The translations under genes were made by a program, and so were the position numbers. The notes under the pieces were generated by a model, which made no database searches, had not been told where the DNA came from, and saw nothing but the letters and a program-made list of their open reading frames with translations. From Thiocapsa bogorovii (GTDB lineage: Bacteria > Pseudomonadota > Gammaproteobacteria > Chromatiales > Chromatiaceae): 64,000 nucleotides of DNA. Positions 52,086 to 60,623 of this stretch are shown piece by piece (position 1 is the first letter of the stretch; every line of letters starts with the position of its first letter). The stretch spans positions 2,790,001 to 2,854,000 of the forward strand of contig NZ_CP089309.1 in the NCBI RefSeq assembly GCF_021228795.1, given 5' to 3'.

Positions 52086-53977
52086 ATCCGCTGCTCGACC
52101 GTCTGCGCTCGCGTACCGCCGCCTTCTCGCACGATCTCATCATGATCCCCGCGGCCTGGCTCGCCGCCTATTGGCTGCGTTTCAATCTCGGTCGGATCCC
52201 GCCGGAATTCGTCGACAGCGCCGTCAGCTCGTTGCCCTGGGTCCTCGTGATTCAAGGCACTGTCTTCTGGCTGTTCGGGCTCTATCGCGGGGTGTGGCGC
52301 TTCGCGTCGCTCCCCGATCTCGTGCGCATCGTCAAGGCTGCGGTTGCGGGAACGGTTCTGGTGGTGGTCGCGCTCTTTATTCTGAACCGGACCGAGCTGA
52401 TCCCGCGGTCCGTCCCCGTGCTCTTCCTGGGGCTTCAAGTGATCCTGTTGGCCGGTCCGCGGCTTCTCTATCGCTGGATGAAGGACCACCGACTCAACCT
52501 GAGCTCGGGACAGCGCGTCCTGATCGTGGGCGCCGGTCGCGCCGGGGAGATGCTGGTGCGCGACATGCTCCGCGATGCGAGCCGATCCTATTTCCCGGTC
52601 GGCTTCGTGGACGACAAGCCGCGTCGACAGGGCGGAGAGGTTCACGGTGTCCCGGTGCTCGGGCTGACCGAGGCGATCCCGGATATCGTCGTGAGCGAGG
52701 ATATCGATCTGCTGATGTTGGCCGTTCCGAGTGCAACGGCCAAGGAGATGCGCCGCCTGGTCGAGTTGTGCGAAGGCACCGGCCGGCCGCTCCGTACCGT
52801 TCCGGAGCTGCATAATCTCATGACCGGACAGGTCAGCATCAGTCAGTTGCGGCCTGTCTCGATCGAGGACTTGCTCGGTCGCGATCCCGTCAGCCTGGAC
52901 TGGGAGGGGATCCGTGCAGGACTTTCCGCACGCGCCGTTCTGGTCACGGGTGCCGGCGGCTCCATCGGCTCCGAGCTGGTGCGCCAGATCGCGGCTGCCG
53001 TTCCGTCTCGCTTGATCCTGATCGACAACGGCGAGTACAACCTCTACCGCATCGAGATGGAACTGCTCGAACACTATCCGAACCTACGCTTCACACGTCA
53101 CCTAGTGGACGTCGCGGATGCGGCCGGTCTGGACGCGGTCTTTGCCGCCGAGCGCCCCCAGATCATCTTCCATGCCGCGGCCTACAAACACGTCCCGATG
53201 CTCGAGGATCAGATCCGTGCGGCGGTACGCAACAACGTGTCCGGGACGCGTATTGTTTCGGAGGCGGCGTCGCGCTGGGCATGCGAGCGTTTCGTCTTGA
53301 TCTCGACCGACAAGGCGGTGCACCCCGCCAATGTCATGGGTGCCACCAAACGCGTCGCCGAGGCGATCTGTCAGGCCTTGGATCAGAAATCCGCGTGTCG
53401 CTACATCACCGTGCGATTCGGCAATGTTCTCGGATCCGCGGGCAGTGTCGTGCCGCTGTTCAGCCGCCAAATCGAGCACGGCGGCCCGGTCACCGTGACA
53501 CACCCGGATATCGAACGGTTTTTCATGACCATCCCCGAGGCGTGCCAGCTGATCATGCAGGCCGCCGTGATCGGAGACGGCGGTGAGATCTTCGTGCTGG
53601 ACATGGGCGAGCCGGTCAAGATCCGGTATCTTGCCGAACAGATGATCCGACTCTCCGGACGTGAGCCCGGCGAGGATATTTCCATCCACTACATCGGATT
53701 ACGCCCCGGGGAGAAGCTCTACGAGGAGCTTTTCTACGACTCCGAGGATCTTGTCCCAACGCGTCATCCAAAGATTCGTGTGGCCCGCGGAAGCGGCGGA
53801 CTCATCGCGGCCGCGCCTGCCGAGAGCGTCGCGGCACTGGAGCAGGCCGCAGCCGTCGACGATCGCTCCGCGATGGCGAACATCTTGCGGGCGATGCTGC
53901 CGGAATGGCACCCTGAGCCGCGCGACGAGACCCGATCGACCGAGGCCGTCCAAGACCGGAGAAATGCCGATGCATGA
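52082..53977 (+). CDS. Nucleotide-sugar 4,6-dehydratase, WbpM/CapD family
   Basis: 631 residues: four N-terminal membrane helices (about 15-130), a CoA-binding-like region, and a C-terminal SDR domain with the NAD motif TGAGGSIGSE near 290 and the MxxxK variant of the catalytic site in VMGATKR near 417, instead of YxxxK. Such enzymes convert UDP-GlcNAc to a 4-keto-6-deoxy sugar. It overlaps gspE by 8 bp, which is unusual. Confidence 0.92.
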   Translation: MNPLLDRLRSRTAAFSHDLIMIPAAWLAAYWLRFNLGRIPPEFVDSAVSSLPWVLVIQGTVFWLFGLYRGVWRFASLPDLVRIVKAAVAGTVLVVVALFILNRTELIPRSVPVLFLGLQVILLAGPRLLYRWMKDHRLNLSSGQRVLIVGAGRAGEMLVRDMLRDASRSYFPVGFVDDKPRRQGGEVHGVPVLGLTEAIPDIVVSEDIDLLMLAVPSATAKEMRRLVELCEGTGRPLRTVPELHNLMTGQVSISQLRPVSIEDLLGRDPVSLDWEGIRAGLSARAVLVTGAGGSIGSELVRQIAAAVPSRLILIDNGEYNLYRIEMELLEHYPNLRFTRHLVDVADAAGLDAVFAAERPQIIFHAAAYKHVPMLEDQIRAAVRNNVSGTRIVSEAASRWACERFVLISTDKAVHPANVMGATKRVAEAICQALDQKSACRYITVRFGNVLGSAGSVVPLFSRQIEHGGPVTVTHPDIERFFMTIPEACQLIMQAAVIGDGGEIFVLDMGEPVKIRYLAEQMIRLSGREPGEDISIHYIGLRPGEKLYEELFYDSEDLVPTRHPKIRVARGSGGLIAAAPAESVAALEQAAAVDDRSAMANILRAMLPEWHPEPRDETRSTEAVQDRRNADA

Positions 53978-55853
53978 CGACGCCGTCCTCGAAGAGGCAC
54001 CGAGCATCAGGGCGAGGCGCGACGACCTCGACGAGATCACTTCCGGGTCGCAAACGCTCGCCGCCCTCTCGGATTCGCCCGTTTCCTCGGCCACGCATGA
54101 TGCGGTAGACGCCGACCCGGAACGCGCCTCGGAGGGCTCGCCGACCCTGCATCCGGAGCCTCCGCCGGAAGGGCGCGTCGTCGCACACCTACACGGGTCC
54201 GGAAAGCTCTCGCCCGGCGATCTCGCGCGGGCGAGGCGACTCGCCGACGAGGCGGGCGACCCTCTGTTGCCGATGCTTGTTCGCTTGGGGCTCATCTCCG
54301 AGCGCGACATGGCGCAGGCGATGTCCGACGTGCTCGAGCTTCCCCTGACGGACGCGAGCACCTTCCCGTCCGAGCCGTTGCGCGAGGACCTCTTCAGTCT
54401 GCGGTTTCTCAAGGACGCCAAGATCCTCCCCGTGTCCGAGGATCAGGACAGCATCCAAGTGGCGTTCGCCGATCCGATCGATCGCTTCGCGGTCGAGGCC
54501 ATGCAGATGGCGGCGGGCAAACCGGTGAAGGCACTTGTCGGGCTGCCGAGCGAGATCGAGCTGGCCCTAGAACGCCTCTACGAGAAGGTCGAAGAGGCGC
54601 CGGAAAGCGCCGAGGCGGCGCTCGGTGATTTCGACGAGGAGGATATCGAGCACCTCAAGGATCTCGCCAGTGAGGCCCCGGTCATCCGGATGGTCAACCA
54701 GTTGATCCAAAAAGCCCTCGAATCAAGAGCATCGGATATCCACATCGAGCCCTTCGCCGACCAGCTCAAGGTGCGTTACCGCGTCGACGGGATCCTCAAG
54801 GAGGTCGATGCACCGCCCGTGCGCTCCACGGCCGCGGTGATCTCGCGCGTGAAGATCATGGCGAAGCTCAATATCGCGGAGCGCCGCCTGCCTCAGGACG
54901 GCCGTATCCCGATCCGTATCCAGGGCCGGGAGCTGGACCTGCGTGTCTCCACCGTTCCGACCATGTTCGGCGAGAGCGTCGTCATGCGTCTGCTCGACAA
55001 GGAAAGCGTGCGCTTCGACCTGGATGCGCTCGGCTTCGATGGCTCGCCGCGCGAACGCCTCAGGCTCATCCTGGAAAAGCCCTACGGCATCCTGCTCGTG
55101 ACAGGGCCGACGGGCTCGGGCAAAAGTACGACCCTCTACACGGCGCTCAGCCGAATGAACACCGAGGAGCGTAAGATCATCACGGTCGAGGATCCGGTGG
55201 AGTACCAGTTGGCCGGCATCAACCAGATTCAGGTGAAAAGCGCGATCGGCATGACCTTCGCCAGCGCGCTGCGCGCCATCGTTCGGCAAGACCCCGACGT
55301 GATCATGGTCGGCGAGATGCGCGACCTCGAGACCGCCCGGATCGCCGTCCAGTCGGCCCTCACCGGACATGTCGTGCTCTCGACCCTGCACACCAACGAC
55401 GCGGCCAGTGGCGTCACCCGATTGCTGGAGATGGGTGTCGAGGATTATCTGCTCACCTCCACGATCAACGGCATTCTGGCCCAGCGCCTGGTACGCAAGC
55501 TCTGCCCGCACTGTCGGGAATCCTATCCGGCGATCCCGGAGCTGGCGGTGCGTTTCGCCGCCATCGGCGCGGCGCCCGAGGATGTCGAGCTGCAACGCGC
55601 TGTCGGCTGCGACGCCTGCAACGGGACCGGCTATCGCGGCCGTCTGGTCATCACCGAGGTTCTGCTGATGACGGACCACATCCGCAAGGCCGTGCTGAAT
55701 CACGCAACAGCGACCGAGATCCGTCGCATCGCCATCGCCGAGGGTATGGAAACCATGTACCTGGACGGCCTGCGCAAGGCGCTCGATGGGCGCACGACGA
55801 TCGAGGAAGTGCTGCGTGTCGCCGAGGCAGGCGAAGAGCCGAGCGCCGACTGA
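53970..55853 (+). CDS. gspE: Type II secretion ATPase GspE
   Basis: Cytoplasmic hexameric ATPase that drives pseudopilus assembly. 627 residues from the ATG at 53970 (GGAG upstream; 53964 is also possible). A divergent, acidic N-terminal 70 residues, N1 domain, then the ATPase with GPTGSGKSTT near 379, the Asp and His boxes, and a zinc-binding CxxC pair (CPHC near 511 and CDAC further on). First gene of the gsp operon. Confidence 0.97.
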   Translation: MHDDAVLEEAPSIRARRDDLDEITSGSQTLAALSDSPVSSATHDAVDADPERASEGSPTLHPEPPPEGRVVAHLHGSGKLSPGDLARARRLADEAGDPLLPMLVRLGLISERDMAQAMSDVLELPLTDASTFPSEPLREDLFSLRFLKDAKILPVSEDQDSIQVAFADPIDRFAVEAMQMAAGKPVKALVGLPSEIELALERLYEKVEEAPESAEAALGDFDEEDIEHLKDLASEAPVIRMVNQLIQKALESRASDIHIEPFADQLKVRYRVDGILKEVDAPPVRSTAAVISRVKIMAKLNIAERRLPQDGRIPIRIQGRELDLRVSTVPTMFGESVVMRLLDKESVRFDLDALGFDGSPRERLRLILEKPYGILLVTGPTGSGKSTTLYTALSRMNTEERKIITVEDPVEYQLAGINQIQVKSAIGMTFASALRAIVRQDPDVIMVGEMRDLETARIAVQSALTGHVVLSTLHTNDAASGVTRLLEMGVEDYLLTSTINGILAQRLVRKLCPHCRESYPAIPELAVRFAAIGAAPEDVELQRAVGCDACNGTGYRGRLVITEVLLMTDHIRKAVLNHATATEIRRIAIAEGMETMYLDGLRKALDGRTTIEEVLRVAEAGEEPSAD

Positions 55854-55923
55854 GTCGCGCATCCCCAGGGGCCATTGATGCCATGTCTCGGCGCACCGCT
55901 CGACAAGAACCGCTTTTCATGTT

Positions 55924-56010
55924 TTGAACGGCGTCTCCCGCCGCGTCGATTGAGTCACTGGACGTCGATCAAACGCGAATCCGATGCATATCGCATGCGA
56001 CGCGGTTCAA
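55924..56010 (+). repeat. 87-bp inverted-end intercistronic element, copy 3 (gspE-gspF)
   Basis: TTGAACGGCGTC (55924-55935) and GACGCGGTTCAA (55999-56010); 11 of 12 positions pair. The right end lies 12 bp before the GTG start of gspF, with GAGGA in between. Aligned with the reverse complement of the gspI-gspJ copy without gaps, TTGASTCA at element positions 27-34 and GYCGATC at 41-47 are shared. Confidence 0.65.
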
Positions 56011-56022
56011 TAGAGGACTGAA

Positions 56023-57231
56023 GTGCCGAAATTTTTCTACAAGGCAGTGAAGCTCGACGGGGAAAGCGTGGAGGGCGAGCAGGAGGCGGTCGACGAGGCC
56101 GCGCTGGTGCGCCAGCTCCAATCGGAGGGATTGATCCCGATCGAGACCCGCTCCTCGGCGGGGCTGCGCGCTCGCTTCGTGCGGACGCGACGCCGGCGCA
56201 TCAACCAAAAGGAGATCGGCATCCTGACCCGCGAGCTGGCGACGCTCCTCGAGGCCGGGATGACCCTGGACCGATCGCTGCAGATCCTGGTCGAACTCAC
56301 CGAGGAGGAGCACCTGATCCAGGTCTTGTCGGATCTGCAGGATCGCGTGCGCGGCGGTGCGACCTTTTCCAGCGCGCTTGACCTGCAGGACGGGCAATTC
56401 CCCCGGCTCTACGTCAATATGGTGCGCGCGGGCGAGGCCAGCGGCGCACTGGACCAGGTCCTGAATCGACTCGCCGATTATCTCGAGCGCGTGGCGGAGT
56501 TGCGCCAAACGATCACCTCCGCACTGGTCTACCCCTCCATCCTCTTGGTCGTTGCGGGCCTGTCGGTGATTATGTTGTTGGTCTTCGTGGTGCCCCAGTT
56601 TACGGTGCTCTTCGATGACATGGGCGAGGCCCTGCCGCTGCCGACCCGGATCGTAGTCGCGACCGGCGATCTCTTCCGCAACTATTGGTGGGCCATGTTG
56701 GTCGTCATCGCCTTGATCGCGGTGGTGTTGGAACGCTGGTTTCAGGACCCTATCGTCCGCGATCGATTCGACAATAAGGTGCTTGGCGTGCCGCTGTTCG
56801 GCGATCTGATCTGGAAGATGGAGACGGCCCGACTCTGCCACACCCTGGCGACGCTCCTGAAAAACGGTCTGCCCCTGCTCAGCGCCCTGACGCTTGCCAA
56901 AGAGGTGGTCTCCAATCGCAAGCTCTCGGGTCTGCTCAACGAGGTCGGCGACGACCTCAAACACGGCCGCGGTCTCGCCGGACCCTTGGCACGTCTCGAG
57001 GTCTTACCGGATCTGGCACTGCAGATGATCCGTGTCGGCGAAGAGTCCGGCAGTCTCGACGCCATGCTTGCCAAGGTGGCGAACATCTACGATCGCGAGA
57101 CCCGGAACAGTGTCCAGAGTATGCTGACGCTGCTTGAGCCGATTCTCATCATCGGGCTCGGCGTCGTCGTCGCGGGGATCATCATCTCGATCCTGATGGC
57201 CATTCTCGGTGCCAACGAGTTGGTGTTCTGA
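56023..57231 (+). CDS. gspF: Type II secretion inner-membrane platform protein GspF
   Basis: 402 residues, two cytoplasmic helical domains alternating with three membrane segments (about 165-190, 215-240, 370-395). The start is a GTG with GAGGA upstream; begins PKFFYKAVKLDGESVEGEQE. Conserved FSSALDLQDGQFPRLYVNM-type segment (read as FPRLYVNMVRAGEASG). Confidence 0.96.
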   Translation: MPKFFYKAVKLDGESVEGEQEAVDEAALVRQLQSEGLIPIETRSSAGLRARFVRTRRRRINQKEIGILTRELATLLEAGMTLDRSLQILVELTEEEHLIQVLSDLQDRVRGGATFSSALDLQDGQFPRLYVNMVRAGEASGALDQVLNRLADYLERVAELRQTITSALVYPSILLVVAGLSVIMLLVFVVPQFTVLFDDMGEALPLPTRIVVATGDLFRNYWWAMLVVIALIAVVLERWFQDPIVRDRFDNKVLGVPLFGDLIWKMETARLCHTLATLLKNGLPLLSALTLAKEVVSNRKLSGLLNEVGDDLKHGRGLAGPLARLEVLPDLALQMIRVGEESGSLDAMLAKVANIYDRETRNSVQSMLTLLEPILIIGLGVVVAGIIISILMAILGANELVF

Positions 57232-57296
57232 CGCGCGCGACCATCGCCCGGGTGCCCGCGCCGATCGCCTTGGCCCTGCACCGTCGGCCCCATACA

Positions 57297-57773
57297 ATGA
57301 CCACACGTAGTCAAAGTCATCCGAGCCTATCTATGCACCCGAATCAATCCCGGAATCAATCAAGGCGCGTTCGCGGTTTCACGCTCGTCGAGCTGCTCGT
57401 CGTCCTCGCGATCCTCGGCCTTCTGGCGGGACTCGTCGGTCCCCAGGTCATGAGCTTCCTCGGCACCTCAAAGACCAAAACGGCCAAGCTCCAGGTCGAG
57501 AACCTTGCCGCGACCCTGGATATGTACCGATTGGAGGTCGGCCGCTACCCGACCCAATCGGAGGGCCTACAGGCCCTCGTGGAACGTCCGGCCAACATCC
57601 AGAGCTGGAACGGTCCCTACCTGAGAAAGGGCGACGTTCCGAAGGACCCTTGGGGCTTCGACTATCAGTACCGTTTCCCGGGCGAGAACGGGGCCTTCGA
57701 TATTTGGTCGCTCGGGGCGGACAACCGCGAGGGCGGTGACGGGGAGAACGCGGACATCCACAGTTGGGATTGA
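57297..57773 (+). CDS. gspG: Type II secretion major pseudopilin GspG
   Basis: Main subunit of the pseudopilus. Prepilin cleavage site RG-FTLVELLVVLAI, with the +5 glutamate; the mature domain has YPTQSEGLQALV, YLRKGDVPKDPWGF and GENADIHSWD, the calcium-binding end. Start 57297 or 57333; the leader is 27 or 15 residues. No convincing ribosome site for either. Confidence 0.95.
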   Translation: MTTRSQSHPSLSMHPNQSRNQSRRVRGFTLVELLVVLAILGLLAGLVGPQVMSFLGTSKTKTAKLQVENLAATLDMYRLEVGRYPTQSEGLQALVERPANIQSWNGPYLRKGDVPKDPWGFDYQYRFPGENGAFDIWSLGADNREGGDGENADIHSWD

Positions 57774-57810
57774 GCTCGGCACGTCATTGAGGTCTTGCGC
57801 AGACGCCGCC

Positions 57811-58278
57811 ATGAATCCGGTTGCAAGGCGCCGGAGCCGCCGCGGCTTTACGCTCGTGGAGCTGCTTGTGGTCCTGGCGATCGCGGCATTGGCCATGTCG
57901 GCCGTGCCGCCGCTCTTCTCGGCAGCGATGCCGGGCGTGGAGATGAAGGCTGCGGCGCGAAGAACCGTCAGCAGCCTTCGCCTGGCGCGCGAGCTTGCCA
58001 TTCGTCAGGGGACGGAGGTCGCCTTGATCGTGGACGTCGAGCAACATCGTCTCGAACTTCAAGGGCACCGCAGCCTGACGCTCCCGAAGCGTCTCGAGGT
58101 CACACTCGAGGCCGCCGATCGCGAGATGCTCGACGAGCAGCGCGGGGCGATCCGGTTCTTTCCCGACGGGAGCTCGACCGGGGGCCGCATCATCCTGGCG
58201 AACGACGACACCGGCTACCAGGTCGGTGTCGTTTGGTTGACGGGGCGCATCCGCATGGCGCCGTGGAGCGCGCGTTGA
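57811..58278 (+). CDS. gspH: Type II secretion minor pseudopilin GspH
   Basis: 155 residues; prepilin motif RRG-FTLVELLVVLAI at the N-terminus, then a GspH-type body containing AIRFFPDGSSTGGRI, typical of this minor pseudopilin. 37 bp after gspG and overlapped at its end by gspI. Confidence 0.92.
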   Translation: MNPVARRRSRRGFTLVELLVVLAIAALAMSAVPPLFSAAMPGVEMKAAARRTVSSLRLARELAIRQGTEVALIVDVEQHRLELQGHRSLTLPKRLEVTLEAADREMLDEQRGAIRFFPDGSSTGGRIILANDDTGYQVGVVWLTGRIRMAPWSAR

Positions 58279-58682
58279 GGATCCTGCGGCAGAAAAGACG
58301 ACCTCAGTCCGGCTTTTCGCTTCTCGAGGTCTTGGTCGCCTTCGCCATCCTCTCCGTGTCGCTCGGTGTCCTGATGCAGATCTTTTCGCAAGCCTCGCGG
58401 GCCACCCTGGTGTCCTCCCAATACAGCCGTGCCGCTTCGTTGGCCGAGTCCAAGCTCAATGCCGTGGGTACGGCGATCCCCTTGGAGGAAGGCTCCGTTT
58501 CGGGCGGCCCCGAGGGTGGCATTGCTTGGGAGGTGACCATCCTACCGGTCACCCTCGGCGAGGAGTTCGGTGCCGAGCCGCCAGCCACGCCCTACCGTGT
58601 CAACGCGACCGCGCTCTGGCAGGACGGGACCCAGGTCCGCAGCTTGACGCTTTCGACCTTGCGGCTCGGCGAACGGTTCTGA
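58263..58682 (+). CDS. gspI: Type II secretion minor pseudopilin GspI
   Basis: About 139 residues with the prepilin motif SG-FSLLEVLVAFAIL and a short C-terminal domain. No ATG; candidate starts are GTG 58263 or TTG 58275, and the TTG has GGAG 6 nt upstream and overlaps the gspH stop. The stop codon TGA lies inside the left end of an 87-bp element. Confidence 0.9.
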   Translation: MERALRILRQKRRPQSGFSLLEVLVAFAILSVSLGVLMQIFSQASRATLVSSQYSRAASLAESKLNAVGTAIPLEEGSVSGGPEGGIAWEVTILPVTLGEEFGAEPPATPYRVNATALWQDGTQVRSLTLSTLRLGERF

Positions 58683-58765
58683 GCCGCGTCCGCCATGCCA
58701 TGGAGCGTTTTCAACCGGGATCGGCTTCGAATGAGTCAACGATCCTCGCAGCAGACGCGGTTCAG
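58679..58765 (+). repeat. 87-bp inverted-end intercistronic element, copy 4 (gspI-gspJ)
   Basis: CTGAGCCGCGTC (58679-58690) and GACGCGGTTCAG (58754-58765); 11 of 12 positions pair. The left end contains the gspI stop codon. The right end runs into AGGAG, the ribosome site of gspJ, 13 bp before the ATG at 58779. Confidence 0.65.
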
Positions 58766-58778
58766 GAGTATGCATCTT

Positions 58779-59585
58779 ATGGATTTTGCATGCGTCGGCA
58801 CCGGTTCTCTCGGTTTCCCGGCGAAGACGGGCCCCTACCGAATCGCCGTCTTCGCTGCGGCTTGGTCTCGGACGCGTGCGACGAGAGTCCGGCGTCGGTC
58901 GCGTGACTCCGTGGGCTTTACCCTGATCGAGCTGCTCATCGCCCTGGCCATCGTCAGTCTCATCACCTTGATGCTTTTTTCCGGATTGAGCCTCGGATCG
59001 CGGGCTTGGGAAGGAGTAGACGCGACCTCCGAGCGGGTCTCCGAGGTTCGGGTCGCACGCGATTTTCTGATGTCGACCTTGAGTCAGGCTCGGGCGACGA
59101 CCTTGACGCTCGACGCCGAGATGATCAGCGTTTTTGCCGGCGACGCCGAGCGCTTGGAGTTTGTGGCGCCCCTGTCCACGCAGGTCGGCGTCCCCGGACT
59201 CTACATCTTGCGTCTGGAGCTTGTCCCGATCGATCGAGACGTGGGTTTGGTCCTGACGCGCTGGTTGGTGCATCCGGAGGTGCTCGAGGGAACCGACGAG
59301 ATCCCGAGCTGGGAGCCGCTCGAGGCCGACTCGGGCTTTGCGCTCGACTCGGTCCCGCTCGACATGGACGCCGCCGCGGGTGCCTTCGGCCGGACCCTTC
59401 TCCTGGATCGCGTTGCCGAGTTCCAGCTTGCGTATTTCGGTACCGCCGACGGGGAGATCGAGCCCGATTGGCATGAGGAGTGGATCGGACAATCGACGTT
59501 GCCGACCCTGCTGCAAATCCGCATGGCTACGCCCGCGCAGTCCTGGCCGGATCTGCTGGTCGGCTTGCCGGTGCGCCTCCTTTGA
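58779..59585 (+). CDS. gspJ: Type II secretion minor pseudopilin GspJ
   Basis: 268 residues from the ATG at 58779 (AGGAG 10 nt upstream). The prepilin motif SVG-FTLIELLIALAI follows a leader of about 46 residues, far longer than the usual 6-30. The body has SRAWEGVDATSERV and a C-terminal beta domain. Other in-frame ATGs lie at 58695, 58731 and 58770. Confidence 0.9.
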   Translation: MDFACVGTGSLGFPAKTGPYRIAVFAAAWSRTRATRVRRRSRDSVGFTLIELLIALAIVSLITLMLFSGLSLGSRAWEGVDATSERVSEVRVARDFLMSTLSQARATTLTLDAEMISVFAGDAERLEFVAPLSTQVGVPGLYILRLELVPIDRDVGLVLTRWLVHPEVLEGTDEIPSWEPLEADSGFALDSVPLDMDAAAGAFGRTLLLDRVAEFQLAYFGTADGEIEPDWHEEWIGQSTLPTLLQIRMATPAQSWPDLLVGLPVRLL

Positions 59586-59590
59586 GCGGG

Positions 59591-60517
59591 GTGCGCCCGC
59601 TCGCGCGACATCAACGGGGCATCGCCTTGGTTCTGGTGCTGTGGGTGCTGACCCTGCTCACCGTTATGGCCGTCGGCCTGACCGCGGCGCAGCGTACCGA
59701 GACGGCGCTGAGCGACAATCACGTCTCGGGCGCACGCTTTCGGGCCGCCGCCGATGCCGCTATCGCCTTTACGGTCCTGGTCTTTGCGATGCCGCCGCCC
59801 GATGCGATCGATCCGGACGTGCCCGTTTGGTTGCCCAACGGTGTCGCCGTGCCTTGGCGGTTCGGCGGGGTCGATCTTGCGATTCGGGTCTTTAACGAGG
59901 GGTCGCGGATCGATCTGAATCAGGCGCCGCCGGAGCTGCTCTCGGCGCTCCTCGTGACGCTCGGCATGGAGGAGGATCCGGCGACGTCGCTTGCCGCAGC
60001 GATCGTCGATTGGCGGGACGAGGACGATCTGTCGCTCCTGAACGGTGCTGAGGATGGCGACTATCGCGATGTCGGCCTGACCCTCGGGGCGAAGGATGCG
60101 CCTTTCGTGGCCGTCGAGGAGTTGATGCAGGTCCTCGGGATGACGCCGGAGATCTACGCGCGTTTGGCCCCGGAGGTCAGTGTCGATCTCGATGGGGCTG
60201 GATTCGACGAACGCTTCGCCTCCGCAGCGGCTATCGCCGCGACTCAGGGGATCCCATTCGAAGATGCACAGCTTCGCGTTGTCCAGCGCGACTCGCCTCT
60301 GTTCGAGGACAGCAGCGGCCCACGCGTCGTCGATCGGGCAGGCCCCCTTTACCGGATCGATGTTGCCGAGACCGGTCCGGGCGGGGGCGGGCGCCGCATG
60401 GAGGCGCTGATCGAGACAACCCCCGGACAGCAACCGCCCTATCAGGTGCGGTGGCGCCGTTTCGGCCTGTCCGCTGTGCCGTCGGCGCCGACCGACAGCG
60501 AAGCCGATGCCGGTTGA
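59591..60517 (+). CDS. gspK: Type II secretion minor pseudopilin GspK
   Basis: 308 residues; leader RHQRG-IALVLVLWVLTLLTVMA without the +5 glutamate, as usual for the tip protein GspK, then a large domain with RIDLNQAPPELLSALL and DWRDEDD. Starts at a GTG (59591) or the TTG overlapping the gspJ stop (59582). Its stop codon lies inside the left end of the fifth 87-bp element. Confidence 0.92.
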   Translation: MRPLARHQRGIALVLVLWVLTLLTVMAVGLTAAQRTETALSDNHVSGARFRAAADAAIAFTVLVFAMPPPDAIDPDVPVWLPNGVAVPWRFGGVDLAIRVFNEGSRIDLNQAPPELLSALLVTLGMEEDPATSLAAAIVDWRDEDDLSLLNGAEDGDYRDVGLTLGAKDAPFVAVEELMQVLGMTPEIYARLAPEVSVDLDGAGFDERFASAAAIAATQGIPFEDAQLRVVQRDSPLFEDSSGPRVVDRAGPLYRIDVAETGPGGGGRRMEALIETTPGQQPPYQVRWRRFGLSAVPSAPTDSEADAG

Positions 60518-60600
60518 CTGGCGTCGCGGCGACGGGTGGACGTACACTCAAGGGGTCGGCTAAGCGCGAGCACAGGCACGCGACATCCGACACGGATCGA
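60514..60600 (+). repeat. 87-bp inverted-end intercistronic element, copy 5 (gspK-gspL)
   Basis: TTGACTGGCGTC (60514-60525) and GACACGGATCGA (60589-60600); each end departs from the family consensus at 2-3 positions. The left end contains the gspK stop codon; the right end is 23 bp before the gspL ATG. Shares G-TCGGCT at element positions 41-48 with copy 4. Confidence 0.5.
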
Positions 60601-60623
60601 CAACACCACTCCGACTGGCACTC

